From Comamonas sp. KCTC 72670 (GTDB lineage: Bacteria > Myxococcota > Myxococcia > Myxococcales > Myxococcaceae), in contig BNCN01000005.1 of NCBI GenBank assembly GCA_014656495.1, forward strand, positions 310,001 to 374,000: a stretch of DNA of 64,000 nucleotides, read 5' to 3'. Under the pieces are notes generated by a model that saw only the letters and a list, made by a program, of their open reading frames with translations, had not been told where the DNA came from and made no database searches. How positions within the stretch are numbered: position 1 is the first letter of the stretch; each line of letters starts with the position of its first letter. A program made the translations under genes and the position numbers. Shown here in pieces: positions 1-8,225 of the stretch.

Positions 1-1145
1 TGAAGCTGCTCCAGCAGGAGAACAGCCCCGTGGAGGAGCTGGAGGTCGCGCCGGTGGCGCTGGGCACCTCCATGGGCGCGTGGGCGGAGCTGGTGTGGCA
101 GCCCAACGAGAAGTGGGCGGTGGTGCCGGGGCTGCGCGTGGACAACTACCACCTGTCGCCCAGTATCGACCGGCGGGCGCTGGAGCCCCGCCTCACGGTG
201 CGCCACAAGATGACGGAGTCGCTCACGCTCAAGGGCGGCGCGGGCCTCTTCCATCAGCCACCCACCACGCTCATCAGCCTGCCGGTGGTGGACGTGGGGA
301 GCCTGCTGCTGGGACTCCAACAGGGCGTGCAGCTCTCCGCGGGCGCCGAGTGGAAGGCGTGGCGGGGCCTGGAGGTGGGCGTGGACGTCTACCTCAACCC
401 CATGCTTCGGACGATTGAGCTGACGCCCTTCTCCGACGAGGGCCTGACGGAGGGCGAGGACCCGGCCACGCCGCCGGGCGACAGCCCACCGGGGCTCCGC
501 CGCGCGGCGCAGCTGGGAGATGGCGGCGGCATTCCCAACCGCGGCGACATCGACTTCCCGGACTTTCGCAGCCGGGGCCTCGCGTACGGCGTGGAGCTGC
601 TGCTGCGGCACCCGCTGGGGGACAACTGGTTCGGCTGGCTGTCGTACTCGCTCCAGCGCAGCACGCGGCGCACGCGCTTCTACCGCTACGACGCGGAGGG
701 GCACCGCGTGGGCGAGGCGGAGGCGGACCTGCCCTTCGCCTTCGACCAGACGCACATCCTCAACCTGGTGCTCAGCTACAAGTTCGCCAACAACGTCACG
801 CTGGGCGGCGTGGTGCACTTCAATACCGGGCGCCCCGAATACGGCACCCTGGGGACGCAGACGCACCGCCCGGGCCAGGACGGCGCGGGGCGGCCTTCCT
901 GGGTCAAGAGTGACCGCGATCGCGTGGACCGGTTGCCGCCCTTCCTGCGCTTCGACGTGCGGTTGTCCAAGTCGTGGGTCTACGACACGTTCAGCCTGGA
1001 GGCGTACCTGGACATGCTCAACGTCACCCTCCGTCGGGAGACGCTGGGGTTCGAGTATGAGGGCGGCAACGGCTTTCCCCTGCGCAAGGACGCGGTGGGT
1101 CTGCCCATCGCGCTCCCCATCCTCGGGGTGAAGGGTCGTTACTGA
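1..1145 (+). CDS. TonB-dependent receptor-like outer-membrane barrel, C-terminal part (5' end outside window)
   Basis: The frame is open from the first base, so only the C-terminal ~380 residues are present. They look like the barrel half of a TonB-dependent outer-membrane receptor: alternating amphipathic strands, long loops rich in Gly/Pro/Asp, repeated aromatic-ended strands such as 'SYSLQRSTRRTRFYRYDAEG', a typical penultimate segment (LPPFLRFDVRLSKSW followed by a 'DMLNVT' turn) and a terminal R-Y. The plug and TonB box would lie upstream and cannot be checked, so the substrate is unknown. A GTG at 30 is in frame but has no reason to be the start. The following gene is 176 bases away, so this gene probably ends its own transcript. 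Confidence 0.7.
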   Translation, partial: KLLQQENSPVEELEVAPVALGTSMGAWAELVWQPNEKWAVVPGLRVDNYHLSPSIDRRALEPRLTVRHKMTESLTLKGGAGLFHQPPTTLISLPVVDVGSLLLGLQQGVQLSAGAEWKAWRGLEVGVDVYLNPMLRTIELTPFSDEGLTEGEDPATPPGDSPPGLRRAAQLGDGGGIPNRGDIDFPDFRSRGLAYGVELLLRHPLGDNWFGWLSYSLQRSTRRTRFYRYDAEGHRVGEAEADLPFAFDQTHILNLVLSYKFANNVTLGGVVHFNTGRPEYGTLGTQTHRPGQDGAGRPSWVKSDRDRVDRLPPFLRFDVRLSKSWVYDTFSLEAYLDMLNVTLRRETLGFEYEGGNGFPLRKDAVGLPIALPILGVKGRY

Positions 1146-1267
1146 GCAGCAGGAGTGATGGATAGCGCACGCTTGGCGCCGCGCGCCCGCGTTGCCCTGG
1201 GCAGGGCGGCGGGCCTCGCGCTGTAATCCACGGCCGCCAATTGTTCCGGGGGGCGGTCCACCCCTGG

Positions 1268-1286
1268 GGCCCGGTGATGCCGGGCC
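1268..1286. terminator. GC-rich hairpin between the receptor gene and the kinase gene
   Basis: GGCCCGG (1268-1274) and CCGGGCC (1280-1286) form a perfect 7-bp stem with the 5-base loop TGATG. No T-run follows, so it could be a weak terminator of the receptor gene or simply a structured leader for the kinase, whose start lies 35 bases downstream. Confidence 0.3.
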
Positions 1287-1321
1287 GTGCTCCTGACCAC
1301 CGCACACCAGGTGACTTCTTC

Positions 1322-3661
1322 ATGTCGCAGGACGGGATTCCAACGATGGTGTCGTTGCAGCGGATGGGAATTCCGTTCGAGCAATCGGCCACCGCGGTGA
1401 GCCGGCTGGCTCTGACGCACCTCCGGCTCACGGACGACGCGCCGAACCGGCTCGTGAAGGCGGGCTCGGACGCGCCCGCCGTGTTGCTGGTGGATGACCA
1501 TGTGTCGAACCTGGTGTCGCTGGAGGCCATCCTCGAGCCGCTGGGCGTGCGCATGGACAAGGCGTGCTCGGGCGAGCAGGCCCTGCGCTTCCTGCTGCGC
1601 GAGGACTACGCCGTCATCCTGCTGGACGTCCGGATGGCGGGGCTGAGCGGCTTCGAGACGGCGGCGCTCATCAAGCAGCGTGAGCGCACGCGCAACGTCC
1701 CCATCATCTTCCTCACCGCCTATGGCCGCGACGACGCTGAGCTCGTCACGGGGTACGCCACGGGCGCGGTGGACTTCCTCCAGAAGCCCTTCCCGCCGGA
1801 GGTGCTCCGGTCGAAGGTGTCTGTCTTCGTGGAGCTGTTCCGCGCGCAGCAGCAGGTGCGGCGCCAGTCGGAACTGCTGCGGCAGAAGGAGGCCGAGGCG
1901 CGGGACGCCGCGCTCCGCGCCGCGGGGTACATCGACCGGCTGCGGGACTTCGCCGCGCGCCTGTCGGAGGCGAGCACGGTGCCCCAGGTGTGCCGGGCGC
2001 TCTTCGAGCAGGGCCTGGTGGCCGCGGGCGCGAAGGCGGGCTCCGTCAACCTGCTGGACCCCGCGGGCGAGGCGCTGGAGGTCGTGGATGCCATCGGGTA
2101 TCCCGAGGGCGTGCTGAACCGGTGGCGGCGCATCCCGCTGTCCATGGTGACGCCGCTGTCGGACGCGGTGCGAGAGCAGCAGGCCATCTGGGTGGCGTCG
2201 CCCGACGAATGGGCCGCGCGGTACTCCCACGTGGACATGAAGGGCGTCCCCGAGGCGGCGCTCGCGCTGCCCTTGCTGGTGAAGGGCCGGCCGCTGGGCG
2301 TCATCGGCTTGTCCTTCGCCCGGCCGCGCACCTTCTCGGAGATGGACCGGGCCTTCTTCACGGCGCTGGCGCACGCGTGCGCGCAGGCGTTGGACCGGGT
2401 GCACCTCACGGCGGAGGAGCGCCGGGCCCATGCGCAGGCCCGCGCCGCCGCCGCCCGCCTGCAGATGCTGGCGGAGGCCTCCAATGCCTTCGACGCGACG
2501 AACCGCGACCTGTCGGTGTTGCTGGACACCATCGCCCGGCAGGTGGCGCGGTTCATGGCGGACGCGTGCACGCTGTGCCTGCTGTCCGATGACGGCACCC
2601 GGCTGGAGGTCGCGGCCCGTCACGCCGTGCTGACGCTCGCGGAGGCGCGGCCCCCGCTCCCCGGTGAAGCGCTGAGTGAGTTCGTGCTCCAGAGCGGCCG
2701 GCCCCTGCTCATCCCCGAGCTGTCCGCGGAGCAGCGGCTGGCGCTGGTGGGGCAGGCGCCGTCCGAGGGGGACCCGGCGTACAGCCTGCTCTGCGTGCCC
2801 TTGCGCACGCAGGGGCGCGTGGTGGGCACGCTGTCGGTGGGCCGCGCGGGGCAGGGGCGGGGCTTCACGCTGGAGGACCAGGAGCTGGTGGAGGAGCTGG
2901 CGGCGAAGGCGGCGCTCTCCATCGAGAACGCGCGCCTGTTCGCCGAGCAGCAGCGCTCCCAGGAGGAGCTGCGCCGCCGCGCCGAGTTCGAGCAGCAGTT
3001 GGTGGGCATCGTCTCGCACGACCTGCGCAACCCGCTGGCGGCCATCTCCATGTCGGCGGGGCTGCTGGAGAAGAAGGGCGTGCTGACGGATTCGCAGAAG
3101 CGCATGGTGTGGCGCATTGGCCAGGCCACCGAGCGCGCGGCGCGGATGATTCGCGACCTGCTGGACTTCACCAAGGCGCGGCTGGGCGGCGGCATTGCGT
3201 TGCACCGCCAGCCCACGGACCTGCGGGACGTGGTGAGCCAGGTGGTGGACGAGATGCAGGTGGCGAACCCGGAGCGGCGGGTGGAGGTGGACATCCAGGG
3301 CGAGGTCCAGGGCGAATGGGACTCGGACCGCATCGCGCAGGTGCTCACGAACCTGCTGGGCAACGCGCTGGCCTACAGCCCCGCGGACGCGCCGGTGCGC
3401 GTGGGCACGCGCCTGGAGGGCGAGGCCGCCATGCTCTCCGTCTTCAACGGCGGTGCCCCCATTCCGCGCGAGCTGCTGCCCCGGCTCTTCGAGCCGCTGA
3501 CACGCGGCGCGCTGAAGGAAGGCCAGTCCACGCGCAGCATTGGCCTGGGGCTCTACATCGTGCAGGACATCGTCCGAGGCCACGGCGGCGGGGTGGAGGT
3601 GGTGTCCTCCGAGGACCACGGCACCACGTTCACCGTGCGCCTGCCTCGCGCGGTGGGTTGA
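1322..3661 (+). CDS. Receiver-GAF-GAF hybrid histidine kinase
   Basis: Cytoplasmic signalling kinase of 779 residues. The ATG at 1322 is chosen because AGGTGA lies 7 bases upstream; the frame is open further up to a TTG at 1241. Domains in order: receiver (about 54-170; DD58-59, phospho-acceptor D102 in VILLDVRM, K155 in FLQKPF), a short coiled coil, GAF 1 (about 210-360), GAF 2 (about 376-546), HisKA with H566 in SHDLRNPL, and HATPase_c ending in the G-L-G-L-Y box and 'GTTFTVRLPR'. There are no membrane segments. The receiver comes first, so the kinase is probably controlled by an upstream phospho-donor as well as by ligands of the GAF domains. No partner regulator is adjacent (orphan kinase). 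Its core resembles the kinases at 6784 and 52201. Confidence 0.92.
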   Translation: MSQDGIPTMVSLQRMGIPFEQSATAVSRLALTHLRLTDDAPNRLVKAGSDAPAVLLVDDHVSNLVSLEAILEPLGVRMDKACSGEQALRFLLREDYAVILLDVRMAGLSGFETAALIKQRERTRNVPIIFLTAYGRDDAELVTGYATGAVDFLQKPFPPEVLRSKVSVFVELFRAQQQVRRQSELLRQKEAEARDAALRAAGYIDRLRDFAARLSEASTVPQVCRALFEQGLVAAGAKAGSVNLLDPAGEALEVVDAIGYPEGVLNRWRRIPLSMVTPLSDAVREQQAIWVASPDEWAARYSHVDMKGVPEAALALPLLVKGRPLGVIGLSFARPRTFSEMDRAFFTALAHACAQALDRVHLTAEERRAHAQARAAAARLQMLAEASNAFDATNRDLSVLLDTIARQVARFMADACTLCLLSDDGTRLEVAARHAVLTLAEARPPLPGEALSEFVLQSGRPLLIPELSAEQRLALVGQAPSEGDPAYSLLCVPLRTQGRVVGTLSVGRAGQGRGFTLEDQELVEELAAKAALSIENARLFAEQQRSQEELRRRAEFEQQLVGIVSHDLRNPLAAISMSAGLLEKKGVLTDSQKRMVWRIGQATERAARMIRDLLDFTKARLGGGIALHRQPTDLRDVVSQVVDEMQVANPERRVEVDIQGEVQGEWDSDRIAQVLTNLLGNALAYSPADAPVRVGTRLEGEAAMLSVFNGGAPIPRELLPRLFEPLTRGALKEGQSTRSIGLGLYIVQDIVRGHGGGVEVVSSEDHGTTFTVRLPRAVG

Positions 3662-3790
3662 GCGGGAAGGCCAGACGTCAGGGCGTTCCGTCCGCGGGGC
3701 GCTTCGTGCGCCTCCTGGTCTTCCCTGTCTTCAGGACGCTATCGTCCGCTCCCTCTGAAGCCTTGCTTCACCCAGAGGGGGATTCCCACC

Positions 3791-4735
3791 ATGACCGCGT
3801 TGTCGACAGCCGCAGTGCTGTTTCTCCTCAAGGCGGGGGCCGCGCCGGCGCCCACCACGACCATCGACTTCCTGTACGCCGTCAGCCCTTATCCCGGGCC
3901 GGACGCGAAGTACGTCGCCTGTGACACGCCCGAGGCTGGCGCGGTGGACCACTGCGTGGAGGGCGGCACCTGGGTGGGGTGGTGCGCGAAGTCCGCGGCG
4001 CCCAAGGACTTCACGCTCATGGAAGGGCCGCTCGTGTTCACGGATGGGATTCCGCGCATCCAGGGCTGCGACAAGTCCCGGTGGATGTGGAAGCCCTCCG
4101 GCGCGGCCCCGGCCGCGTATGTGGCCCCGAAGGCGGGGAGCATCAAGGCGGCCAAGGGGACCCGGTCCGTGACGCTGACGCAGGGCAGCCGCACCTTCGC
4201 GGTGGCGCTGGCGCAGAAGACGTTTCAGCTTCAGGTGAAGGAGGGGGGCTCGAAGCGTGCCCTGGATCTGCGGCCCGTGCTGGGGGACGTCACGAAGATG
4301 GCGGACTCCGTGAACCTCGACTTCGTGGGGGACGTCAATGGCGATGGCGCGCCGGAGGCCATCGTCGCGCTCGACCTCCACGGCTACACCCGGCAGTACG
4401 CGTCGAAGTGGGGCGCCTCGGTCGCGGTCATGGTGACCCTGGCGGACCCCTTGCGCGTGATTGGCTTCACCTCGAGCACGCCCACCCGGCTCTACGGCGC
4501 GAAGAACTGCGCGGCGCTGGGCTGCGACATCATCCAGTTCCTGGAGAAGCAGGAGTCCTGCAATCACTTCGCGGGTGAGGAGGCTTACGATGAGGCTCGC
4601 CGGAAGGAGCTCGCGAAGGCGACGAAGGGTTGCGAGGCCCTGGAGGCGCGTCGCGAGGCCCTGCTGAAGAAGCACGGCGCCAACGAGGCGGTGAAGAAGG
4701 CGCTGCTCGCCGAGCAGGAGGAGCTGGGGGATTAG
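3791..4735 (+). CDS. Secreted protein of unknown function with a calcium-loop-like motif
   Basis: 314 residues starting at the ATG at 3791, with a GAGGGGG Shine-Dalgarno about 10 bases upstream. The N-terminus (MTALSTAAVLFLLKAGAAPA) reads as a signal peptide, so the protein is probably periplasmic or exported. Near residue 180 it has 'VGDVNGDGAPEAIVALDLHG', the D-x-N-x-D-G pattern of FG-GAP/EF-hand-like calcium-binding loops. Several cysteines suggest disulfides, and the last ~50 residues are charged and helical (Lys/Glu/Ala-rich). I do not recognise the family. It stands between a kinase and a lipoprotein on the same strand with gaps of about 110-130 bases, so it may be transcribed alone. 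Confidence 0.7.
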   Translation: MTALSTAAVLFLLKAGAAPAPTTTIDFLYAVSPYPGPDAKYVACDTPEAGAVDHCVEGGTWVGWCAKSAAPKDFTLMEGPLVFTDGIPRIQGCDKSRWMWKPSGAAPAAYVAPKAGSIKAAKGTRSVTLTQGSRTFAVALAQKTFQLQVKEGGSKRALDLRPVLGDVTKMADSVNLDFVGDVNGDGAPEAIVALDLHGYTRQYASKWGASVAVMVTLADPLRVIGFTSSTPTRLYGAKNCAALGCDIIQFLEKQESCNHFAGEEAYDEARRKELAKATKGCEALEARREALLKKHGANEAVKKALLAEQEELGD

Positions 4736-4846
4736 TCGTCTGGAGAACGGCGTCGTCCGGCCCGAGCCGGATTGAAAATCCGTTTCCAGCCCCTCCCCGT
4801 AGGGCCTCGCGAGCGCCACTTTGGCCTCTCCAACTCACGGGGACTC

Positions 4847-6508
4847 ATGCCTTTCTCGAAACGACGCAACACGACCTTCGCGGCGCTGGCCGCCATGCTC
4901 CTCGCTGCCTGCGGCTCGGATGACGAGCCCACGCCGGGCCCTGGGCCCGGGCCGGGCCCGGACCCGGATCCCGACCCCGTGCAGGTCGTCAGTGAGGTCA
5001 TCGCGTTGACGGCGTCTGGCCGGCTGGTGTCCTTCCAGCGCGATACGCCGGGCACCTTGACGAGCAACGTGGCCGTGACGGGGCTGGCGTCGGGTGAGAC
5101 CCTGGTGGGCATCGACTACCGTCCCGTGGATGCGCAGCTCTACGGACTCACGAGCGGCGGCAAGATCGTCACCGTCGCGCCGGACACCGGCGCTGTCACC
5201 GTGAAGTCGACCCTGATGGCGGATGCCTCCGACACGTCGGAGCCCTTCACGGCGCTGAGTGGGACGGACTTCGCGGTGGACTTCAACCCGGCCGCTGACC
5301 GCCTCCGCGTGGTCAGTGACACCGGGCAGAACCTGCGCATCAATGTCGACACCGGCGGCACCATCACGGATGGCGCCATCAACGGTGGCAACACCGGCGC
5401 GCAAATCACGGGCGCGGCCTATACGAACTCCTTCCCGGAGACCGTCAACACGCGCCTCTTCGTGTTGGACGCGGCGACGGACACCGTCTACCTGCAGAAC
5501 CCGCCGAACGACGGGACGCTCTCCTCGCCCGCGGCGCTGGGCGTGGATGCCACGGCCGTCAATGGCTACGACATCGATGCGCGCACCAACGTGGGGTACG
5601 CCGCGCTGACGGTGGGCGGGACGCCGCGCCTGTACCGCATCGACCCGTCCAACACGACGGCCGCCGCGACCGAGCTCGCGGTCATCGGTGGGGGTGAGCC
5701 CATCAAGGGCCTGGCGATGAAGCAGGCCACGGACATCGAGGTCGTGGGCCTCACCGCCGACCACCAGCTGGTCCGCGCGGCGGCGTCCGCGCCGAACACG
5801 CTCCTGTCCTCCGTTCCGGTGACGGGCGTCGCCGAAGGGGAGACGCTGCTGGGCATCGACATGCGGCCGGCGGACCGGCAGCTGTACGCCCTGTCCTCGG
5901 CGGGCAAGCTGTACACGGTGGATGCTCGCACGGGCGTGGCCACCGCGAAGGCGACCCTGGCGGCGGATGCCTCCGACACCACGGAGCCCTTCACGGCCCT
6001 GGCGGGAGAGCACTTCGTCATCGACTTCAACCCGGTCGCCGACCGCCTGCGCGTGGTGAGCGACACCGGTCAGAACCTCCGCATCAACGTGGACACGGGC
6101 GCGACGACCACGGACGGTGTCATCCAGCGTGAATCCGGCGACGCGGTCGTCTTCGGCGCGGCCTATACGAACAGCGTCCCCGGCGCCGCGGCGACCACGC
6201 TCTATGACCTGGAGCGCAGTGGCAACGTGCTGACCCGGCAGGACCCGCCGAATGACGGCACCCTGGTGGACGTGGGCGCGCTGGGCGTGACGTTCGTGGG
6301 GGCCGTGGGCTTCGACATCGCGGGCGGTGACAACGGGCTGCCCCTGGTCGCGGGGCGCACGTCGGACAGCGGCCCGTACGTCCTGTATCAGGTCAACTTG
6401 ATGACGGGCGCCACGTCGCACTTCCCGCGCGGCGCCACCTCCGCGGAGCTGGGCGCCATCGGCGGCGCGTCCGGGCCCGAGCTCCGCGACATCGCCATCG
6501 TGTACTGA
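4847..6508 (+). CDS. Lipoprotein with two tandem DUF4394 domains
   Basis: 553 residues from the ATG at 4847; the frame is open further upstream only through a poor TTG. The signal peptide ends in a lipobox, L-A-A-C22, followed by acidic residues and a (GP)n/(DP)n spacer, as expected for a surface lipoprotein. Two homologous units of about 250 residues follow (about 50-290 and 300-550). Both begin with 'ALTASGRLVSF'/'GLTADHQLVRA', contain GETL(V/L)GID(Y/M)RP, and repeat 'FNP(A/V)ADRLRVVSDTGQNLR'. That layout matches DUF4394, a beta-propeller-like domain of unknown role. A hairpin follows the stop. Confidence 0.82.
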   Translation: MPFSKRRNTTFAALAAMLLAACGSDDEPTPGPGPGPGPDPDPDPVQVVSEVIALTASGRLVSFQRDTPGTLTSNVAVTGLASGETLVGIDYRPVDAQLYGLTSGGKIVTVAPDTGAVTVKSTLMADASDTSEPFTALSGTDFAVDFNPAADRLRVVSDTGQNLRINVDTGGTITDGAINGGNTGAQITGAAYTNSFPETVNTRLFVLDAATDTVYLQNPPNDGTLSSPAALGVDATAVNGYDIDARTNVGYAALTVGGTPRLYRIDPSNTTAAATELAVIGGGEPIKGLAMKQATDIEVVGLTADHQLVRAAASAPNTLLSSVPVTGVAEGETLLGIDMRPADRQLYALSSAGKLYTVDARTGVATAKATLAADASDTTEPFTALAGEHFVIDFNPVADRLRVVSDTGQNLRINVDTGATTTDGVIQRESGDAVVFGAAYTNSVPGAAATTLYDLERSGNVLTRQDPPNDGTLVDVGALGVTFVGAVGFDIAGGDNGLPLVAGRTSDSGPYVLYQVNLMTGATSHFPRGATSAELGAIGGASGPELRDIAIVY

Positions 6509-6524
6509 GCCTTCGGGCTGCCGT

Positions 6525-6551
6525 GGCGGGCCCCGTGAAAAGGGGCCCGCC
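6525..6551 (+). terminator. Hairpin after the DUF4394 lipoprotein gene
   Basis: GGCGGGCCCC (6525-6534) pairs perfectly over 10 bp with GGGGCCCGCC (6542-6551) around the loop GTGAAAA. It starts 16 bases after the stop codon. No T-run follows, so it is a probable but not classical intrinsic terminator. Confidence 0.5.
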
Positions 6552-6619
6552 CACCCGATGACAGCCCGAGGCAGTCCCTTCCGCGCAGGTGCCTGGCGAA
6601 ATGGCGACACCCCGGTGCG

Positions 6620-6644
6620 TGCCAGCACGTGAGACGTGCTGGCA
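6620..6644. repeat. Perfect 10-bp inverted repeat upstream of a kinase gene
   Basis: TGCCAGCACG and CGTGCTGGCA flank the 5-base spacer TGAGA, 140 bases before the kinase start at 6784. It may be an operator for a dimeric regulator or an RNA hairpin. Nothing else recognisable fills the 275-base gap. Confidence 0.5.
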
Positions 6645-6783
6645 GTGCCGGGCAGTGAGCACGCAGCGCCGTGACGGGACCCTCGTACAAGTTCGCGCAT
6701 CCTGGAATTTGTCACCCTGGGTCCGCGAGCGTTCCGCTTTCAGGCACGAGGTGCCTGCGCTGGGGCGCTGCGGGGGGAGACCG

Positions 6784-8043
6784 ATGGGCGTGAGGCTGTC
6801 ATCGCGAGGGGACTCCGCATCGGAGCGGATGATGCAGGTGGGACGTCCCGGGGCCTGCCTGCGGTTCGAGTCGATGCGGAGCGCCGAGGGGGAGCTGCTC
6901 GACCTGCGGTGGGCGGCCCCCGGCGCGCTTCCGGACGCGGCGGTGGGCCCGGCCTCGCAGCTGCCTGCCTGCCTGTCGCAATGGGAGGGCGAGGGCGTGC
7001 GGGGCCTTCGCGTGGAGGATTGCGTGCGCGTGCTGGCCACGGGCGAGCCGCTGTCCCGCGTGCTGCGCGTCCCCCAGGGCGGCACGGAGGCGCGTCTCCG
7101 GGCGGTGGGCCTGCGGGCGGAGGACACCTTCGTGCTGTGGCTGTGGCCCGAGCCGGAGGAAGACGACGCCTGGGCCCTGCGCGAGGCGCTGGTGGGGGAG
7201 CGTGAGGCGCGGCGGCGGGCGGAGGGCGCGCTGGCACACGCGACGGCCCGGCTGGCCCGCGAGGCGGAGGACGGCAGCGCGAGGCACCTCGCCATGGTGC
7301 GCCTGTACGAGGAGGCGGAGTTTCGCGAGCGCTTCATCGGCATGCTCGGGCACGACCTGCGCAATCCCCTGAATGCCATTGCCCTGTCCGCGCGCGTCTT
7401 GTCCCAGCGCGCCCTGTCCGTGGCGCAACAGCAGCAGTGCGCCGCGCGAATCGAGTCGAGCGCCGCGCGGATGGGGGCCATGATCTCCGACATCCTCGAC
7501 CTGACCCGCGCGCGGCTCGCGGGCGGCATCCCCCTGCACCTGGCCACCGTCAATCTGGCGACGGTGTGCCGCCTCGTGGTGGAGGAGCTGGCCACCGCGC
7601 ACCCGGACCGGCGCATCGACTTCGCCGTGGAAGGCCTCTGTGTGGGCTTCTGGGACGCGGACCGGCTGGCCCAGGTGCTCAGCAACCTGGTGGGCAACGC
7701 GCTGGAGCACGGGGCACCCACGGCGCCTGTCACACTTCGTTGCAGGGATGTCGACAGTTATCAGGTCCTGGAGGTCCACAACCCTGGCGAGCCCATCGCG
7801 TCTCAACACCTGGAGACATTGTTCGACCCCTTTCGACGGGTGGGCTCCGAGCGAGACAAGGGCCACCGTCGCGGCGGCCTCGGACTGGGACTCTTCATCG
7901 TGAAACAAATCGTCCAGGCCCATGGAGGTGATGTGGGCGTGTGCTCCTCGGAGGCAGAGGGGACGACCTTTACGGTGAAGCTGCCGCGAGACGCGCGTGA
8001 GTCGCAGGTGTCATCACCTCAGGGCGCGCGCCGTTTCGTATGA
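6784..8043 (+). CDS. Orphan soluble histidine kinase
   Basis: 419 residues. The ATG at 6784 has GGGGGGAG three bases upstream; in-frame GTG and ATG codons from 6589 are less likely because the added sequence is low-quality and Cys/Arg-rich. The first ~130 residues form an unrecognised sensor, possibly a degenerate PAS fold, followed by a charged coiled coil (about 135-175). HisKA has H190 in GHDLRNPL and HATPase_c ends with GLGLGLF and 'EGTTFTVKLPR'. There are no membrane helices and no adjacent response regulator. The wording around the dimerisation helix (LTRARLAGGI) closely follows the kinases at 1322 and 52201, which suggests a paralogous family. Confidence 0.88.
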   Translation: MGVRLSSRGDSASERMMQVGRPGACLRFESMRSAEGELLDLRWAAPGALPDAAVGPASQLPACLSQWEGEGVRGLRVEDCVRVLATGEPLSRVLRVPQGGTEARLRAVGLRAEDTFVLWLWPEPEEDDAWALREALVGEREARRRAEGALAHATARLAREAEDGSARHLAMVRLYEEAEFRERFIGMLGHDLRNPLNAIALSARVLSQRALSVAQQQQCAARIESSAARMGAMISDILDLTRARLAGGIPLHLATVNLATVCRLVVEELATAHPDRRIDFAVEGLCVGFWDADRLAQVLSNLVGNALEHGAPTAPVTLRCRDVDSYQVLEVHNPGEPIASQHLETLFDPFRRVGSERDKGHRRGGLGLGLFIVKQIVQAHGGDVGVCSSEAEGTTFTVKLPRDARESQVSSPQGARRFV

Positions 8044-8071
8044 GTGGAATGTTGGTGGGTGGGCGGAACGG

Positions 8072-8217
8072 CGGCTGAGCGTCAGCCGGCGCACGGACTA
8101 CGTGTTTGCCGCATGACCGACGTGCGCCTCCTGCCCGGGAGGGCACCTGTCACCCGAGCGGAGAAGGACTACCGGTTGTCTTGGCCGCGAGAAACGCGGC
8201 TACCCGAAAAAAACCGG
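8072..8217 (+). promoter_or_regulatory. Highly structured leader of the STNGL-repeat lipoprotein gene
   Basis: The 182-base gap before the lipoprotein start contains consecutive perfect hairpins. CGGCTGA/TCAGCCG is at 8072-8088 (3-base loop). GGCGCACG (8088-8095) pairs with CGTGCGCC (8121-8128) over a 25-base loop. TGCCC/GGGCA is at 8132-8145 with a GGGA tetraloop. In a two-tier element, outer CCGGTT (8172-8177) pairs with AACCGG (8212-8217) and encloses GCCGCG/CGCGGC (8184-8200). The outer right arm covers the first two G of the GGAGG ribosome-binding site at 8216-8220, so folding could limit translation. The first hairpin may instead end the upstream kinase transcript. It matches no riboswitch consensus I know. 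Confidence 0.4.
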
Positions 8218-8225
8218 AGGTCGTC

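Noticed and set aside
1241..1321. Upstream TTG start for the receiver-GAF kinase
   Set aside because: The added 27 residues are not conserved-looking, while the ATG at 1322 has a well-placed AGGTGA.
1139..3619. 826-codon open frame on the minus strand opposite the receiver-GAF kinase
   Set aside because: Its translation is His/Arg/Ala/Leu-rich without domains, the usual antisense shadow of a GC-rich gene, and the plus-strand gene has full conserved domains.
8044..8225. Known riboswitch (c-di-GMP type I, cobalamin) in the structured leader
   Set aside because: No GEMM core, no B12 box and no other consensus I know could be found, so it is kept only as an unclassified structured leader.
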